NCBI RefSeq assembly: GCF_965363235.1
Contig: NC_134845.1
Location: 30,010,524 to 30,074,523 of the forward strand
Source of the DNA: Mytilus galloprovincialis
Lineage: Eukaryota > Mollusca > Bivalvia > Mytilida > Mytilidae
Length of the DNA stretch: 64,000 bases
Direction: 5' to 3'
The position numbers and the translations under genes are program-made. Under the pieces are notes generated by a model, which made no database searches, had not been told where the DNA came from, and saw only the letters and a list, made by a program, of their open reading frames with translations. This document shows, piece after piece, positions 44,392-56,205 of this stretch. Each line of letters starts with the position of its first letter. Position 1 is the stretch's first letter.

Positions 44392-44409
44392 CCTGGTCCT
44401 TCGGCACCA
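44392..44409 (-). other. Primer-binding site
   Basis: On the minus strand TGGTGCCGAAGGACCAGG begins one base after the 5' LTR. The TGG start is complementary to a tRNA CCA end. I cannot identify the tRNA. Confidence 0.65.
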
Positions 44410-44410
44410 A

Positions 44411-44582
44411 TATCTTAGAGTGGTATTATAAGACTTGTTAGGCACAATAAGAAATACTAGCTGTTTCTACTTGTAATGATTCTAAATTCTATTTGCACAT
44501 AAATCTCAACGTCATAAGTAGCGTGACGTTACAATACATACATAGCGGTACCGCGAACGTCTAATGAACACAGTCCTGAACA
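44411..44582 (-). repeat. 5' LTR of BEL/Pao element
   Basis: 172 bp, identical to 38851-39022. It should contain the promoter of the element. No classical TATA box is obvious on the minus strand. Confidence 0.95.
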
Positions 44583-44587
44583 GCATC

Positions 44588-44735
44588 TATATACAAAGTA
44601 TGAAAGATCCATGTCGTATTCCTTCTTAAATATTTAGCTTTTAAAAGGTTAGCTAACACCCCCGTTGCCGCCGCATCACTATCTCTATGTCGAGCTTTCT
44701 GCCACAGAAGTCGTAGGCTCGACAAAAACTTTAAT
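44588..44735 (+). repeat. Dispersed repeat G, right half
   Basis: Continuation of 38271-38845 beyond the BEL/Pao insertion, ending near GTCGTAGGCTCGACAAAAAC. Confidence 0.6.
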
Positions 44736-45368
44736 TTATTTCATTAACTAATTTATATTCAAATTAATTTGCAACCTAATTGACCACTTTGGGATGCAGG
44801 TTTTATTCTTAACAGGAACCCAATACAGATCATTACATTAATATGTAGTTATGACAAAGATAAAAACCAAGTGATGACAAGTTATAAGTAACATAAGTAA
44901 AAATTCCAAACTAAGAGCAAGGAAACCTTAGAAGTTCATTCAGACTAAACTTTATTATAAACATAATAATACAAATGAAAGATTTTCAATACCATTAGTT
45001 CAACACATATCAGTTAATCTGAAATCTTATCATAGCTAAACTAGACGTTGAAAACAATTTAATAAACTTAATCACAATCTTTTAAATGAAATTACGATAA
45101 TTGTTTTGAAATTCAATTTTTTCGTTACACCATAAACACTATTGCTGTAATTAAATTTTCTTATTTTGACTAAGTTATTTTTCTTAATACCGATCCATAT
45201 CCCTATCCTAGTCTCGGTCCTTTACTCTATCCTTATTAAGTTCAAATACAAAGCATGAACAGAATGTAGGACCAGTAGTATTTATACAATGCACATCACC
45301 GTTTACGGTCTTTGACTCTTCTACATGGACTCCTGTAAAAAACAAACTGTATACTTCTGATATATATA
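44736..45368. other. No feature recognised
   Basis: AT-rich sequence without supported gene or repeat. Confidence 0.4.
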
Positions 45369-45399
45369 GTTATCATAGGTACCAGGATTATTATTTAGT

Positions 45400-45443
45400 A
45401 CGCCAGACGCGCGTTTCGTCTACATAAGACTCATCAGTGACGC
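45400..45443 (-). ncRNA. Hammerhead ribozyme, type I, intact
   Basis: Minus strand: GCGTCA, CTGATGA, GTCT-TATGT-AGAC, GAAA, ACG-CG-CGT, GTC cleavage site, TGGCGT. All core bases are present. Confidence 0.92.
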
Positions 45444-45753
45444 TCATATCAAAATAGTTATAAACCAAACAAATTCAAAGTTGAAGAGCATTGAGGATCC
45501 AAAATTCCAAAAAGTTGTGCCAAATACGGCTAAGGTAATCTATGCCTGGGATAAGAAAATCCTTAGTTTTTCGAAAAATTCAAAGTTTTGTAAACAGGAA
45601 ATTTATAAAAATGACCACATAATTGATATTCATGTCAACACCGAAGTGCTGACTACTGGGCTGGTGATACCCTCGGGGACGAAACGTCCACCAGCAGAGG
45701 CATCGACCCAGTGGTGTAAATAGTTATCATAGGTACCAGGATTATTATTTAGT

Positions 45754-45797
45754 ACGCCAGACGCGCGTTTCGTCTACATAAGACTCATCAGTGACGC
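45754..45797 (-). ncRNA. Hammerhead ribozyme, type I, intact
   Basis: Identical to the motif at 45400-45443 and exactly 354 bp from it. A third motif begins at 46108 but is cut off at 46128 inside the GAAA core. Confidence 0.92.
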
Positions 45798-46149
45798 TCA
45801 TATCAAAATAGTTATAAACCAAACAAATTCAAAGTTGAAGAGCATTGAAAATCCAAAATTCCAAAAAGTTGTGCCAAATACGGCTAAGGTAATCTATGCC
45901 TGGGATAAGAAAATCCTTAGTTTTTCGAAAAATTCAAAGTTTTGTAAACAGGAAATTTATAAAAATGACCACATAATTGATATTCATGTCAACACCGAAG
46001 TGCTGACTACTGGGCTGGTGATACCCTCGGGGACGAAACGTCCACCAGCAGAGGCATCGACCCAGTGGTGTAAATAGTTATCATAGGTACCAGGATTATT
46101 ATTTAGTACGCCAGACGCGCGTTTCGTATATGTCTGACTGTATACAAAT

Positions 46150-46600
46150 TTACACTTTCCTCTCTCTCTCTCTCTCCTTTACTGTTACTTTTACTTTTTA
46201 TTTTCGTGTTCGACCATGGAAGCTTAACTATCATTTTAAAATCAATTTGGTTAACATAAAAATTCAAATTCATGCACCTACAGTATTTATTTTTAAGAAG
46301 AAGTACTCCACAGAGGCTTCAATCTGTATTGTCCTATGTGCTTAATTTATAACCAAGATAGAACATATACTTCATAAACTTTTGGAGTGTCCAGAGCCTT
46401 TTCTGGATATGTTTTCATCAGGATTGATAATAATCGAAAAACTTAAAAACTATATGACCAGACGGAACCTAAAATTAAATAGCCCAATCCGACCACGGTC
46501 AACTTTTACCTGTCCCTATCTCTGTATCTGTCTCTATCTATGTTTCTGTCTGTATCTCTATTATATCTCTTATCTATATATCTGATATCTTTCTGACTCC
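46150..46600 (+). repeat. CT-rich simple sequence and degenerate TCTGTATC runs
   Basis: (CT)n at about 46160-46177 and an imperfect CTATCTCTGTATCTGTC-like stretch at about 46514-46590. A similar CT-rich stretch lies at 48340-48400. No gene. Confidence 0.6.
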
Positions 46601-46856
46601 TTGAACTGTAATAAGAGATAGGAGGTATCCTGTTAAATCTTATTTCTCATATATATTACTTGCAGAACATCTTTGAGGTTACTTAATCACTTTCTTGCTT
46701 TTGAATTCGTTGTTTAATTTCTATGTGACTGTCATACAAGTGCGATGTTTAGCTAAGTTTAATACACTATGTTGTACATAAGTTAATGGATGTACCGAAT
46801 CAGAATTTCACATAGGAAATTGTGTTTCAAAAAATCAAACGTTTTGATAGAATTTA

Positions 46857-47760
46857 TTGCGTACGGAGTATATATCTCACAATTGGTACGATATTCCCGG
46901 GATTGTATTTCCTATCAAGATTTCAATGATAGAGGGTTGCTGCTCGGCAAAAAGCTATTAGGTAGCAATAAACAGTTAGGAAAAAATACTAAAATTTGCC
47001 CTTATGAATTTTACCCTCCCCTTTTCATTGCTTTCTTGCAATACCAAGCTTACTGTTTGTGTCATATATGGGCATATGTATGTAATCAGAATCTTCCATA
47101 GATTTTATATCCAGTATATAAAATGGTAAAATATAATTTCTTTTTGGTGTATCCATGGCAACAATCTGCATTTATTTGTTATAAAATATTGCAAAAAGGG
47201 GGGGGGAAAGATGTCACATATTTCCCCAAAATTTGGCTAAAAGTAGAATTTCAATCGCTTGAAGTAATACCTTTTCTGAAACAGTGTATATATATCATTC
47301 AGCAAATCCAATAAAAATCATATGTCTTTCGTCTCATTTTTTTGTAAAATTGCGTCAAAAACTTCGTGTAGAAAAAGAGTGTTTGTAAACAGTACATTAA
47401 TTTCTGGACCGATGGCCGGTCTAGCTATGAAAATACGGATTGTCAAACAGAAAACAGCCCATAAAACATGTAAAAAATAATCTTGATGCACTTATAAACC
47501 ATCTTTGAAGGCTGAATTAGCACTCATCTGTCTAAAAATGAATTTTATTACACAATAACTTTCCTATTTGAAAATTCCACAGGGGCCAAAATGCGAAACT
47601 AAACTCTTAACTGTGTACTGCTACCTTAAACCAAGAAATCCAAATGGTGAAGTTGAAATCATCCCTTCGTAAATTTTACGGACGCCATCACGAGTTGATT
47701 GAACGTTATGGAATATCCGTTTTACAGATGGTATAAGATACATTCATAATGTCGTAACTA
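46857..47760 (+). pseudogene. Reverse transcriptase fragment split by a MITE
   Basis: The left part reads AYGVYISQLVRYSRDCISYQ and DFNDRGLLLGKKLL. After the 665-bp insertion the frame resumes with QMVKLKSSLRKFYGRHHELI and ERYGISVLQM. It belongs to the same family as 33219. The 5' end is truncated abruptly at about 46857, as in target-primed insertion. Confidence 0.8.
46961..47625. mobile_element. 665-bp Harbinger-like MITE
   Basis: The left terminus GGTAGCAATAAACAGTTA and the reverse complement of the right terminus GGTAGCAGTACACAGTTA form imperfect TIRs. TTA flanks both sides (46958-46960 and 47626-47628), the target duplication typical of PIF/Harbinger. The G tract at about 47198 and short frames inside encode no transposase. 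Confidence 0.75.
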
Positions 47761-48619
47761 CAATCCCGTTACCTTTTTATGGATGTGACCTACCTAATTT
47801 TCCGGGTTTGTAATAATATGAGCAACACAACGGGTGCCACATGTGGAGAAGAATCTGCTTACTCTTCCGGGAAACATAAGATCACATAAGTCGAAAATAA
47901 ACTTGAAAACGTCTGGGCTTAAAGGAAAAAGTTAACAGATAAACAATAGTCGAAATATTACATACTCTACCCTTACATAAATAATAGCTATCAGTTCATG
48001 TCGTCTTCTTCAATTTGCACAGCAACAATCATCGCTCAATCAATTTAAACAAAGAAAAGCAAAGTATCAAGCTAGCTTAAGACATAAAAGGAATGCAACT
48101 TGAAATAGATGTGGCATTGGTCCGATTTTTTTTTGACAACACACTAAGTATATGTAACCAATGAAAGAAAAAACGATTTACTTTCTGCATTTGATATATA
48201 ATAATGCAGTATGAAATAATTTTGACTTGAACACATCTGTTTTAACTTCACAACATCAACTTTGTTAACATGTTTATCTTTATTTCGAGGCAAAAACAAT
48301 TCATACTGATAAAATAGACAGTAAGCTATTACCTTTCCCTTCTTCTGTCCCTCTTTCTATCTGTATCTCTATCTTCTCTGTATTTGTATTCTCTCTTACT
48401 TCCAGGTCTGTAATAATTGATTGAAGTAATCTGGTTTGTCTTACCTTACTTTTATTGTTAGGACGCGTCAAAAATCATTTTAATATCCAAAATAAGGATA
48501 CGCAGTATAAATGACAATAGGACAACCATCCACCCACGTTCAAATGAAGTCGGCGCAAGGAATAATAGACAACGGTACGACTTTAAACAATGAGACAACC
48601 CCATACTCCATACTCTGTT
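47761..48619. other. RT element 3' remnant, then nothing recognised
   Basis: To about 47890 the sequence may still be retroelement 3' sequence (CACAACGGGTGCCACATGTG). The remainder holds no supported feature. Confidence 0.4.
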
Positions 48620-49350
48620 ACAGTATTCTTTTATTTATCTTTATGAATATTACTTTTACTGTTTAGTCTGTTCTTTTGGTGGTATCCATTTCACGTTGCT
48701 CTGTACTTATACATCATGGTTTTATTGTTCAATGATAATTGTTGGATTCTTGCCTTTCATTTCTGCTAATATGCTTTTACTGTATTCCTTTTTGTGCTCC
48801 TTGGTTACATATGACGTGGCTCTGTCATTATAAAAACCGTCATTCTCTATGATAATTTTTGTATTCTTGTCTATTGTTTTTGCAAATGTGCTTTGTCTGT
48901 GTGCCTTTTTGTGTTTCTTTCATGCATATGACGTCTCTGTACTTAACATTCCGTCATTGTGGTATTGTGTCATGGTGGAATAAAATTCCGACCGTGCAAG
49001 TGATGTATAGCCAGTCAAGATCGTTAAAATCTCCCATTTGTTGTATTGTGTCATGGTGAATATATTTGTTTGTTTTATAGTGATTAAGATGCTTACGCAT
49101 CATTGACTGCTTTACCTCTTTTTTGACTTTTTCACCTAGTATGTCTGTTTGTTTTGTTCACACATCGTTGTCATTATAATGGAATTTTATACGACTGTCA
49201 TACATGTGAGGGGTTAAGCTAGCTATAAAACAAGGTTTGATTCACCATTTTCTTAAATGAAAATGCCTGTACCGAGTCAGGAAAATGACAGTTGTTGTTC
49301 ATTCGTTTGGTGTGTTTAAGCTTTTGATTTTGCTATATGATTAGGGACTT
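48620..49350 (+). repeat. Dispersed repeat C with internal duplications
   Basis: TTGTATTGTGTCATGGTG-like words repeat at about 48960 and 49040, and ATATGACGT words at 48810 and 48930. The 3' part matches 13590-13800 in reverse. Probably a retroelement 3' part. Confidence 0.55.
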
Positions 49351-50094
49351 TCCGCTCCGAATTTTTATCGAAGTTCATTTTTGTGACTTTATTTGTTATT
49401 TTCTTTTTTCATTCAAGGTCTATTACATTTGAGATAGAAATTTCAAAATGAACTTCATTTCAGTTGTTGATTAATTGATAAAAGCACCAATATGAATTTG
49501 CCTCAAATGAGTTTACACATTTCATTTTGATAACAGGTGTTTACATACCAGCTTTGGTCTGACGTTGATCTAAATGAACTCCTTTCGCTACCAGAATCCC
49601 TTCTGAAGCTTCGACTTCTGTAAAGTTTGATAGTAAGAGCAAAGAGTGTACAAAATGAAATGATATTTAAAAATAATATTGGCAGATCATATCTAACAAA
49701 GACTAAATAAAGTGTTACCAATGAATCTATTGATCTTGTAAATACACTTAATTTCCATTAACAATCATATGACAAACTGGATCATACCTAATAACAATTG
49801 TTCGTTATCACATTGCGATGAATTATGAGAAACTAAAGTTTCAACAAGCACAATACATAAATTTGGTTAATTTCTTTCTATGTTGTTTAGTCATCTGTTC
49901 AAGTGTTAAGGTTATTATGCATTCTTGGCTTTGAAAAAAATCGGCTTTGAAAAGTGTTTGGTATTACTACAAATTTTCACTTCTTCGTACTATGAACATC
50001 AGGATTATTTATTGTGTAAACATAGAAATATTTCCTTTCTCCTATTAAACTGTAAACCTTACAACAAAATTATTTTCATTTATTACTCAATTTA
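49351..50094. other. No feature recognised
   Basis: AT-rich. TCTGACGTTGATCTAAATGAACTCCTTTC near 49560 recurs in part at 50520 (CAGACATGGACCTTAAATAA, ACTACCAGAATCCCATCTG), indicating a local duplication on both sides of the element at 50095. Confidence 0.5.
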
Positions 50095-50362
50095 TTTCAC
50101 TTGACTGGGCGGAGTTTAACCGTTTCGCTCATAATAAACCATTCCATCTATAGATAGGTGTTTTAGGATAAACTCATCAATGAAGTGTCAAGTTATTCTT
50201 TTGTAAATTCCTTTGATGGCAGTGATAGGTGATTAAAATCAGTAATAATTATAACGGCAATCATCCTAATCACACACATCTTTAAATAGACTGTCCTTAT
50301 GCAAATTAAAACGTAAGCTCCGCCCGATCATTTAAAATGACATTGGTAATACCTGTGTATAA
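50095..50362 (-). repeat. Dispersed element, inverted partner of 28740-29015
   Basis: Reverse complement of the 28.7-kb copy, with about 85% similarity by eye, bounded by GGGCGGAGTTTAACCG and GTAAGCTCCGCCC. Confidence 0.8.
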
Positions 50363-51194
50363 CAGTATTGCAAATGGCAGATTTTTGTCAAAGTTACTGT
50401 TGTTTTACTGAAATTGTTTAACATTTCACAGCGGTATAAAACTGTTACTTGATTGACTTATTCATCCCGTCATTTTGATAACATGTATAAATAATAAAAT
50501 AAATATACCTGCTTTGGTCAGACATGGACCTTAAATAATGAACTCCTTTCACTACCAGAATCCCATCTGTATCTTCGATTTCTGAAAATTTAAATATTAA
50601 GCACAAGACGGTTACAAATCAATGGTATTTTTTTGTCATATCTAAGAAATACAAAAGCTAAATAAACTGTAACCAAGGAAACAGTGTTTCTTGTTAGTAC
50701 GTTCACTGTCCATTTAAAATTGTTTGATGAAACGAAGCATAGATATAGGAAGATGTGGTATGAGTGCCAATGAGACAACTCTCCATCCAAATAACAATTT
50801 ATAAAAGTAACTGTCCGTAAGTATATTTTGGAAATTATTAGAAACTTAAGGTTTCAACTCTTACAGGCAAAGTTGCCCTTACATAAATTTTATAAATTTG
50901 GTTATTATTCTTGTCATCTAGCTCTTTAACTGTTTAGGTTTTCATACATCTATGGCGTTCACCTAATTGTCTTTAGTCCGATGTAGGAAAATCCAGAAAA
51001 GGGCCTCGGTTGCATGAGATTTATAACATGTAAGGATAGTTTTCATTAAAAGGTATTTGTATTTTCCCTAAACATGATTTAGACAGAATTAAAATATTAT
51101 TAATCTACATTGCAGTAAACTCTAAACAAACACTGATATATTATTGGATAGCATATAATATTGATCTTCTCTAAACTATACCAGACACAAGTTG
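50363..51194. other. No gene; short repeat A fragment
   Basis: AGATGTGGTATGAGTGCCAA at 50752 followed by TGAGACAACTCTCC is the end of repeat A on the minus strand. Nothing else is recognised. Confidence 0.5.
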
Positions 51195-54100
51195 GTTCCT
51201 TTTTCCTTTTTCCTTTTTCGATATTCAAATTTTGAAAAATATTACAAGTCCAAACTAAATTTTTTTTTGCTTCAAAACTTTTTTTCCTCAAAATTTTTTT
51301 TTCCTCAAAATTATTTTTCCTCAAAATTTTTTTCCTCAAAATTTTTTTCCTCAAATTTTTTTTTTCCTCAAATTTTTTTTCCTCAAAATTTTTTTCCTCA
51401 AAATTTTTTTTTTCTCAAATTTTTTTTTCCTCAAATTTTTTTTCCTCAAAATTTTTTTTTTCTCAAATTTTTTTTTTCCTCAAATTTTTTTTCCTCAAAA
51501 TTTTTTTTTTCTCAAATTTTTTTTCCTCAAAATTTTTTTTCCTCAAATTTTTTTTCTCAAATTTTTTTTTCCTCATTTTTTTTCGTTTCCTTATTCAATT
51601 TCTTTTTCCTTATTCGATTTTTATTTCCTTTTTCATATTCATTTCCTTTTTCGGTTTCTATTCCCTGAATCGGATTCTATTTCCTTATTGGGTTTCTATT
51701 TCCTTATTCGGTTTCGATTTCCTTATTCGGTTTCTAGTTCCTTATTCGATTTTCATTTCCTTATTCGGTTTCTTTTTCCTTTTTCAATATTCATTTCCTT
51801 TTTCGTTTCTATTTCCTTATTCGGTTTCTGTTTCCTTATTTGATTTCTTTTTCCTTATTCAATTTTCATTTCCTTATTCGGTTTCTATTTTCTTATTGGA
51901 TTTTCATTTCCTTATTCAACTTCCATTTCCTTATACGGTTTCTTTTTCCTTTTTCAATATTCATTTCCTTTTTCGGTTTCTATTTCCTTATTCAGTTTCT
52001 ATTTCCTTATTCGGTTTCTATTTCCTTATTCGGTTTCTTTTTCCTTATTCGGTTTCTTTTTTCTTTTTCAATATTCATTTCCTTTTTCGGTTTCTATTTC
52101 CTTATTTAGTTTCTATTTCCTTATTGGGTTTCTATTTCCTTATTCGGTTTCGATTTCCTTGTTCGGTTTCTAGTTCCTTATTCGATTTTCATTTCCTTAT
52201 TCGGTTTCTTTTTCCTTTTTCAATATTCATTTCCTTTTTCGGTTTCTATTTCCTTATTCGGTTTCTATTTCCTTATTGGATTTTCATTTCCTTATTCGAT
52301 TTCCATTTCCTTATTCGATTTCCATTTCCTTATTCGGTTTCTTTTTCCTTTTTCAATATTCATTTCCTTTTTCGGTTTCTATTTCCTTATTTGGTTTCTT
52401 TTTCCTTATTCGATTTTCATTTCCTTATTCGATTGCTGTTTCCTTATTCGGTTTCTATTTCCTTATTCGGTTCTATTTCCTTATTTGGTTTCTATTTCCT
52501 TATTGGATTTTCATTTCCTTATTCGATTTCCATTTCCTTATTCCATTTTTCATTTCCTTATTCGGTTCCTTTTTCCTATTTCGATATTCAATTTTGAAAA
52601 ATAGTACAAGTCCAAACTAAATTTTTTTTTGCTTCAAAATTTTTTTCCTCAAAATTTTTTTTTCCTCAAAATTTTTTTTCCTCAAATTTTTTTTTTCCTC
52701 AAAATTTTTTTTTTTCCTCAAATTTTTTTTTTCCTCAAATTTTTTTTTTCCTCAAATTTTTTTTCCTCAAAATTTTTTTTTTCTCAAATTTTTTTTCCTC
52801 AAAATTTTTTTTCCTCAAATTTTTTTTCTCAAATTTTTTTTTTCCTCATTTTTTTCGTTTCCTTATTCAATTTCTTTTTCCTTATTCGATTTTTATTTCC
52901 TTTTTCATATTCATTTCCTTTTTCGGTTTCTATTCCCTGAATCGGATTCTATTTCCTTATTGGGTTTCTATTTCCTTATTCGGTTTCGATTTCCTTATTC
53001 GGTTTCTAGTTCCTTATTCGATTTTCATTTCCTTATTCAGTTTCTTTTTCCTTTTTCAATATTCATTTCCTTTTTCGTTTCTATTTCCTTATTCGGTTTC
53101 TGTTTCCTTATTTGATTTCTATTTCCTTATTCAATTTTCATTTCCTTATTCGGTTTCTAGTTCCTTATTCAATTTTCATTTCCTTATTCGGTTTCTTTTT
53201 CCTTTTTCAATATTCATTTCCTTTTTGGGTTTCTATTTCCTTATTCAGTTTCTATTTCCTTATTCGGTTTCTATTTCCTTATTCGGTTTCTTTTTCCTTA
53301 TTCGGTTTCTTTTTCCTTTTTCAATATTCATTTCCTTTTTCGGTTTCTATTTCCTTATTTAGTTTCTATTTCCTTATTGGGTTTCTATTTCCTTATTCGG
53401 TTTCGATTTCCTTATTCGGTTTCTAGTTCCATATTCGATTTTCATTTCCTTATTCGGTTTCTTTTTCCTTTTTCAATATTCATTTCCTTTTTCGGTTTCT
53501 ATTTCCTTATTCGGTTTCTATTTCCTTATTGGATTTTCATTTCCTTATTCGATTTCCATTTCCTTATTCGATTTCCATTTCCTTATTCGGTTTCTTTTTC
53601 CTTTTTCAATATTCATTTCCTTTTTCGGTTTCTATTTCCTTATTCGGTTTCTATTTCCTTATTCGATTTTCATTTCCTTATTCGATTGCTGTTTCCTTAT
53701 TCGGTTTCTATTTCCTTATTCGGTTCTATTTCCTTATTCGGTTTCTATTTCCTTATATGATTTTCATTTCCTTATTCGATTTCCATTTCCTTATTCGATT
53801 TCCATTTCCTTATTCGGTTCCTTTTTCCTATTTCGATATTCAATTTTGAAAAATATTACAAGTCCAAACTAAATTTTTTTTTGCTTCAAAATTTTTTTTC
53901 CTCAAAATTTTTTTTTCCTCAAAATTTTTTTTCCTCAAAAATTTTTTTTCCTCAAAATTTTTTTTTTTCCTCAAATTTTTTTTTTCCTCAAATTTTTTTT
54001 CCTCAAAATTTTTTTTTTCTCAAATTTTTTTTTTCCTCATTTTTTTCGTTTCCTTATTCAATTTCTTTTTCCTTATTCGATTTTTATTTCCTTTTTCATA

Positions 54101-56205
54101 TTCATTTCCTTTTTCGGTTTCTATTCCCTGAATCGGATTCTATTTCCTTATTGGGTTTCTATTTCCTTATTCGGTTTTGATTTCCTTATTCGGTTTCTAG
54201 TTCCTTATTCGATTTTCATTTTTATATTCGGTTTCTTTTTCCTTTTTCAATATTCATTTCCTTTTTCGTTTCTATTTCCTTATTCGGTTTCTGTTTCCTT
54301 ATTTGATTTCTTTTTCCTTATTCAATTTTCATTTCCTTATTCGCTTTCTAGTTCCTTATTCAATTTTCATTTCCTTATTCGGTTTCTTTTTCCTTTTTCA
54401 ATATTCATTTCCTTTTTCGGTTTCTATTTCCTTATTCAGTTTCTATTTTCTTTATTCGGTTTCTATTTCCTTATTCGGTTTCTTTTTCCTTATTCGGTTT
54501 CTTTTTCCTTTTTCAATATTCATTTCCTTTTTTGGTTTCTATTTCCTTATTTAGTTTCTATTTCCTTATTGGGTTTCTATTTCCTTATTCGGTTTCGATT
54601 TCCTTATTCGGTTTCTAGTTCCTTATTCGATTTTCATTTCCTTATTCGGTTTCTTTTTCCTTTTTCAATATTCATTTCCTTTTTCGGTTTCTATTTCCTT
54701 ATTGGATTTTCATTTCCTTATTCGATTTCCATTTCCTTATTCGATTTCCATTTCCTTATTCGGTTTCTTTTTCCTTTTTCAATATTCATTTCCTTTTTCG
54801 GTTTCTATTTCCTTATTCGGTTTCTATTTCCTTATTCAATTTTCATTTCCTTATTCGATTGCTGTTTCCTTATTCGGTTTCTATTTCCTTATTCGGTTCT
54901 ATTTCCTTATTCGGTTTCTATTTCCTTATTGGTTTTTCATTTCCTTATTCGATTTCCATTTCCTTATTCGCTTCCTTTTTCCTATTTCGATATTCAATTT
55001 TGAAAAATATTACAAGTCCAAACTAAATTTTTTTTTGCTTCAAAATTTTTTTTCCTCAAAATTTTTTTTTCCTCAAAATTTTTTTTTTTCCTCAAATTTT
55101 TTTTTTCCTCAAACTTTTTTTCCTCAAAATTTTTTTTTTCTCAAATTTTTTTTCCTCAATTTTTTTTCCTCAATTTTTTTTCTCAAATTTTTTTTTCCTC
55201 ATTTTTTTCGTTTCCTTATTCAATTTCTTTTTCCTTATTCGATTTTTATTTCCTTTTTCATATTCATTTCCTTTTTCGGTTTCTATTCCCTGAATCGGAT
55301 TCTATTTCCTTATTGGGTTTCTATTTCCTTATTCGGTTTCGATTTCCTTATTCGGTTTCTAGTTCCTTATTCGATTTTCATTTCCTTATTCAGTTTCTTT
55401 TTCCTTTTTCAATATTCATTTCCTTTTTCGTTTCTATTTCCTTATTCGGTTTCTGTTTCCTTATTTGATTTCTTTTTCCTTATTCAATTTTCATTTCCTT
55501 ATTCGGTTTCTATTTCCTTATTGGATTTTCATTTCCTTATTCAATTTCCATTTCCTTATACGGTTTCTTTTTCCTTTTTCAATATTCATTTCCTTTTTCG
55601 GTTTCTATTTCCTTATTCGGTTTCTATTTCCTTATTCGATTTTCATTTCCTTATTCGATTGCTGTTTCCTTATTCGGTTTCTATTTCCTTATTCGGTTCT
55701 ATTTCCTTATTCGGTTTCTATTTCCTTATATGATTTTCATTTCCTTATTCGATTTCCATTTCCTTATTCGATTTCCATTTCCTTATTCGGTTCCTTTTTC
55801 CTATTTCGATATTCAATTTTGAAAAATATTACAAGTCCAAACTAAATTTTTTTTTGCTTCAAAATTTTTTTTCCTCAAAATTTTTTTTTCCTCAAATTTT
55901 TTTTCCTCAAAATTTTTTTTTCCTCAAATTTTTTATCCTCAAAATTTTTTTTCTCAAAAAGTTTTTCAAATTTTTTTTTCGTTTCCTTATTCGTTCTTTT
56001 TCATTTCCTTATACAGTTTCTATTTCCTTATTCGATTTCCACTTCCTTATTCGATTTTCATTTCCTTATTCGGTTTCTTTTTCCTTATTCGGTTTCTATT
56101 TCCTTATTCAGTTTCTTTTTCCTTATTCGGTTTCTGTTTCCTTATTTGATTTCTTTTTCCTTATTCAATTTTCATTTCCTTATTCGGTTATTATTTCCTC
56201 ATATT
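51195..56205 (+). repeat. 5-kb polypyrimidine satellite with higher-order units
   Basis: Two basic units alternate: blocks of T-rich 15-18 bp units (TTTTTTTTCCTCAAAA-like) and blocks of 19-bp units (TTTCCTTATTCGGTTTCTA-like, with variants TTCGATTTTCA and TTTTTCAATATTCA). Each higher-order unit opens with GAAAAATATTACAAGTCC and AAACTAAATTTTTTTTTGC, at 51234, 52596, 53848, 55002 and 55821, giving lengths of about 1362, 1252, 1154 and 819 bp before a final partial unit. Purines are scarce on the plus strand. Reading frames up to 343 codons with a 19-residue period are artefacts of a stop-poor 19-bp repeat. Confidence 0.95.

Larger units (their letters stand above)
38851..44582 (-). mobile_element. 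BEL/Pao LTR retrotransposon, recent insertion
   Basis: A 5732-bp element on the minus strand with two 172-bp LTRs that I read as identical, flanked by the 5-bp duplication GCATC (38846-38850 and 44583-44587). Order on the minus strand: LTR, primer-binding site, gag leader frame, gag-pol frame with protease, reverse transcriptase, RNase H and integrase, polypurine tract, LTR. Identical LTRs mean insertion was very recent. The reading frame has a +1 step after the leader frame and one in-frame stop near the integrase end, and the region before the reverse transcriptase is short, so this copy may be defective. Confidence 0.95.
45369..46128 (-). mobile_element. Hammerhead repeat tandem array (retrozyme-like)
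   Basis: Two complete 354-bp monomers plus a truncated third, all on the minus strand. The monomers differ at only about two positions (GAGGATCC versus GAAAATCC near 45493 and 45847), so the array is recent. Each monomer spans one predicted cleavage site to the next. 80-codon plus-strand frames in the monomers repeat with the unit and are not accepted as genes. Confidence 0.93.

Noticed and set aside
45481..46077. Two identical 80-codon frames
   Set aside because: They are antisense to the hammerhead monomers, repeat with the 354-bp unit and overlap the ribozyme strand; no protein similarity recognised.
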